A DNA stretch of 6,973 bases from assembly GCA_013698495.1 (NCBI GenBank), contig JACCUV010000134.1:1-6973 (forward strand), read 5' to 3'. Positions within the stretch are counted from its first letter, which is position 1, and each line of letters starts with the position of its first letter. The notes under the pieces are model-generated. The model was not told where the DNA came from. It saw only the letters and a program-made list of their open reading frames with translations, and ran no database searches. Shown here piece after piece: positions 5,544 to 6,973 of this stretch. This stretch comes from Chloroflexia bacterium (GTDB lineage: Bacteria; Chloroflexota; Chloroflexia; Thermomicrobiales; UBA6265). The translations under genes were made by a program, and so were the position numbers.

Positions 5544-6542
5544 CTACCCGCCGATAAAACCGTTGTCGGTCAGGTACGATTCAGCGACGTCCGCTGGATC
5601 TTCCCGGTCGTCGCCATCGACGCGCCAGTTGAGATCGGAGAGCACCTCGTCCGTCAACGATGTCGTGACCTCGTTGAAGCGGGCTTCCACATCCGGGTAG
5701 GTGTCGAGCACTTCCTGGCGCACGACCGGAGCGACGTTGTAGGGCGGCCACAGGCCGAGGTCGTCTTCGAGGACGACGAGATCGAAGCCCGTGATCTGGC
5801 CGTCGGTGCCGAAGGCCAGCACGACCTGCGCCTGGCCGTCAATCAGCGCCTGATACTTCAACCCAGGCGCAACCGGCAAGACCTCGATATCCGCGAACCC
5901 GCTGGCGTAAACGCGCTGCAACCCAAGGAGACCGTCTTCGCGCTCCGGGAAATCGGCCGGAGCGGAAACGATCAGGTCGCCGGCGACTTCGGCAAGTTGC
6001 GAGATCGTGGTGATCCCGTTCTCTTCGGAATACTCCCGCGTCACGGCCAGCGCTTGCGTATTGTTGGCTGGCGATCGCTCGAGCCAGACGAGACCGAACT
6101 GTTCCTGATACGCATCCTTCACTGTATCGAACACGGCCTGCGAGGCATCGGTGGCGACCGGTGTGGCCGCGTCGTCAGCGACCGGCGAGGCCTCGGGCGA
6201 GGCGCCGTCGCCGGCGAGCACATCCTCGACGGACAGCCCCAGCACCTCCGTTAAGCCTGTCCCGGTGTATTCGGGGTAGAGGTGAATGTCGCCGGATTCA
6301 AGCGCCTGGTGGGCGATTTGGGTGCCGCCGAGGTTGGTGTTGTCCTCGGCCGCGATGCCCATGTCCTCGAGGATCTTGATGTACATGTGGCCCAGGATGA
6401 ATTGTTCGGTGAAGTCCTTGGAACCGACATTCACCGTCAAGTCCTGGGCAGCAATCGAGGTGGGCAGGACTGCCGAAAACACTGCTCCGCCCGCAATTGG
6501 AGCCGCGACCGCGCCTTTAATAACTGTTCGTCGAGTGACCAT
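5544..6542 (-). CDS. Osmoprotectant ABC transporter substrate-binding protein (OpuAC/OpuBC-like)
   Basis: A 332-residue secreted binding protein that captures the substrate for the importer. The N-terminus MVTRRTVIKG followed by a hydrophobic stretch (11-31) is a Tat-type leader with R4-R5; cleavage is plausible after AAQ (31-33). No cysteine follows, so it is not a lipoprotein, and it may be released or stay anchored by its leader. Family motifs: VGSKDFTEQFILGHM (39-53), a glycine turn at LGGTQIAHQAL (61-71), LYPEYTGTGL (78-87 region), LVWLER and NNTQALAVTRE (about 141-160), FGTDGQI (234-240), and DDLGLWPPYNVAPVVR (250-265). A linker-like insertion rich in Ala, Ser, Pro, Asp and Thr (about 101-125) interrupts the fold after LSVEDVL. 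The ATG at 6542 is preferred over an in-frame TTG at 6566 because the leader begins with the twin-arginine segment and AAAGG (6553-6557) sits 10 bases upstream. Betaine, choline, carnitine or proline betaine are the likely ligand types. Confidence 0.93.
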   Translation of the reverse strand: MVTRRTVIKGAVAAPIAGGAVFSAVLPTSIAAQDLTVNVGSKDFTEQFILGHMYIKILEDMGIAAEDNTNLGGTQIAHQALESGDIHLYPEYTGTGLTEVLGLSVEDVLAGDGASPEASPVADDAATPVATDASQAVFDTVKDAYQEQFGLVWLERSPANNTQALAVTREYSEENGITTISQLAEVAGDLIVSAPADFPEREDGLLGLQRVYASGFADIEVLPVAPGLKYQALIDGQAQVVLAFGTDGQITGFDLVVLEDDLGLWPPYNVAPVVRQEVLDTYPDVEARFNEVTTSLTDEVLSDLNWRVDGDDREDPADVAESYLTDNGFIGG

Positions 6543-6610
6543 GTGAAGGCAACCTTTCGATAACAAGCGAATACGACCGGGACAAGGGTACCGCAGCCGG
6601 AATGGCGGCG
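6543..6610 (-). other. Spacer between permease 1 and the binding-protein gene
   Basis: The 68 bases hold the ribosome site AAAGG (6553-6557). A weak promoter-like pair, TTGTCC (6580-6585) and TATCGA (6557-6562) with 17-base spacing, is also present. The latter overlaps the ribosome site and would start transcription about 8 bases before the ATG, so it is doubtful. The genes are probably co-transcribed. Confidence 0.4.
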
Positions 6611-6973
6611 TTAGCGAGAGGCGGGGGATACGAGGCGTTCGATCCCGCCAAACACGGATTCGATCATCAACACAAGCATCACAATTGGCAATCCCCCCGC
6701 CAGGAGATAGGTTGTGTCCAACAGCGAAATTCCCGTGAAGATGTACTGACCGAGCGTCTTGACCCCGATCAACGAGGCCAATGTGGCGCTGGCGACGATT
6801 TCGACCGAGGCCGATCGTATTCCCGCCAGCATCACCGGGAGCGCCAAAGGGAACTGGACCTGGGTGAACACCTGGATCGGGTTCATGCCCAAACCTTGTG
6901 CGGCTTCGATCGCCGCTGCATCCACACTTCGCATCCCCGCGAAGGTATTCAGCACAATTGGCGGCGCCGCCAG
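6611..6973 (-). CDS. Osmoprotectant ABC transporter permease, partial (OpuCB/OpuCD-like)
   Basis: The C-terminal 120 residues of a second permease; the N-terminus lies beyond the right edge, with the frame open to base 6973. The visible part opens with PPIVLNTFAGMRSVD and carries the EAA loop EAAQGLGMN followed by FPLALPV, then hydrophobic segments through SLIGVKTLGQYIFTGI and the final helix GLPIVMLVLMIESVFGGIERL. The EAA loop closely resembles that of the downstream permease (EAARGVGMN, FPLALPV), so the two are paralogues that form a heterodimeric channel. Internal GTG and ATG codons could be mistaken for starts, but the conserved residues continue upstream of them to the edge, so the gene is cut rather than short. 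Confidence 0.9.
   Translation of the reverse strand: MAAPPIVLNTFAGMRSVDAAAIEAAQGLGMNPIQVFTQVQFPLALPVMLAGIRSASVEIVASATLASLIGVKTLGQYIFTGISLLDTTYLLAGGLPIVMLVLMIESVFGGIERLVSPASR

Noticed and set aside
5439..6254. 271-codon plus-strand frame opposite the binding-protein gene
   Set aside because: Antisense shadow of a well-supported gene, with no recognisable features.
6557..6585. Promoter-like TTGTCC, 17-base spacer, TATCGA before the binding-protein gene
   Set aside because: The -10 box has only three consensus matches and overlaps the likely ribosome site, so a transcript from it would lack that site. Kept only as a weak possibility.

Overview
The window (about 60% G+C by eye) looks like a chromosomal segment of a bacterium from the Chloroflexota, most likely the Thermomicrobia/Thermomicrobiales. 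This placement is an inference. It rests on the alternating Ala/Ser/Pro/Thr/Val linker inside a solute-binding protein, its short Tat-type leader without a lipobox, and the use of GTG and TTG starts. No rRNA, tRNA, CRISPR array, insertion sequence or phage gene was seen.

Layout. Bases 1-538 carry no convincing gene. They hold a consensus-like leftward promoter (117-145), which suggests a gene leaving the left edge, and a cluster of perfect inverted repeats (299-424) just before the first rightward gene. Bases 539-1936 (+) encode a complete M20-family metallopeptidase (dipeptidase-like) with all five expected metal ligands. A 344-base gap follows, with hairpins, a GTGAC repeat cluster and a possible 32-codon leader ORF. 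Bases 2281-3294 (+) encode an unrecognised three-helix membrane protein with a long acidic, disordered tail, starting at TTG. Bases 3381-3638 (+) encode a small GlsB/YeaQ/YmgE-type membrane protein.

The right half (3754-6973) is on the minus strand and is a quaternary-amine/osmoprotectant ABC importer of the OpuB/OpuC/ProU class. Read 5' to 3' on that strand the order is: permease 1 (cut by the right edge), secreted substrate-binding protein, ATPase with one C-terminal CBS-like repeat, permease 2. Permease 2 begins 4 nt after the ATPase stop. The binding protein would capture a compound such as glycine betaine, choline or carnitine outside the membrane, the two permeases form the channel, and the ATPase drives import. 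The operon promoter lies outside the window to the right.

I see no clearly new multi-gene system. The points most worth checking are the structured region before the peptidase, the strong divergent promoter at the left edge, the orphan acidic-tailed membrane protein with its in-frame upstream ORF, and the unusual architecture of the transporter (linker insertion in the binding protein, single CBS repeat, gene order).
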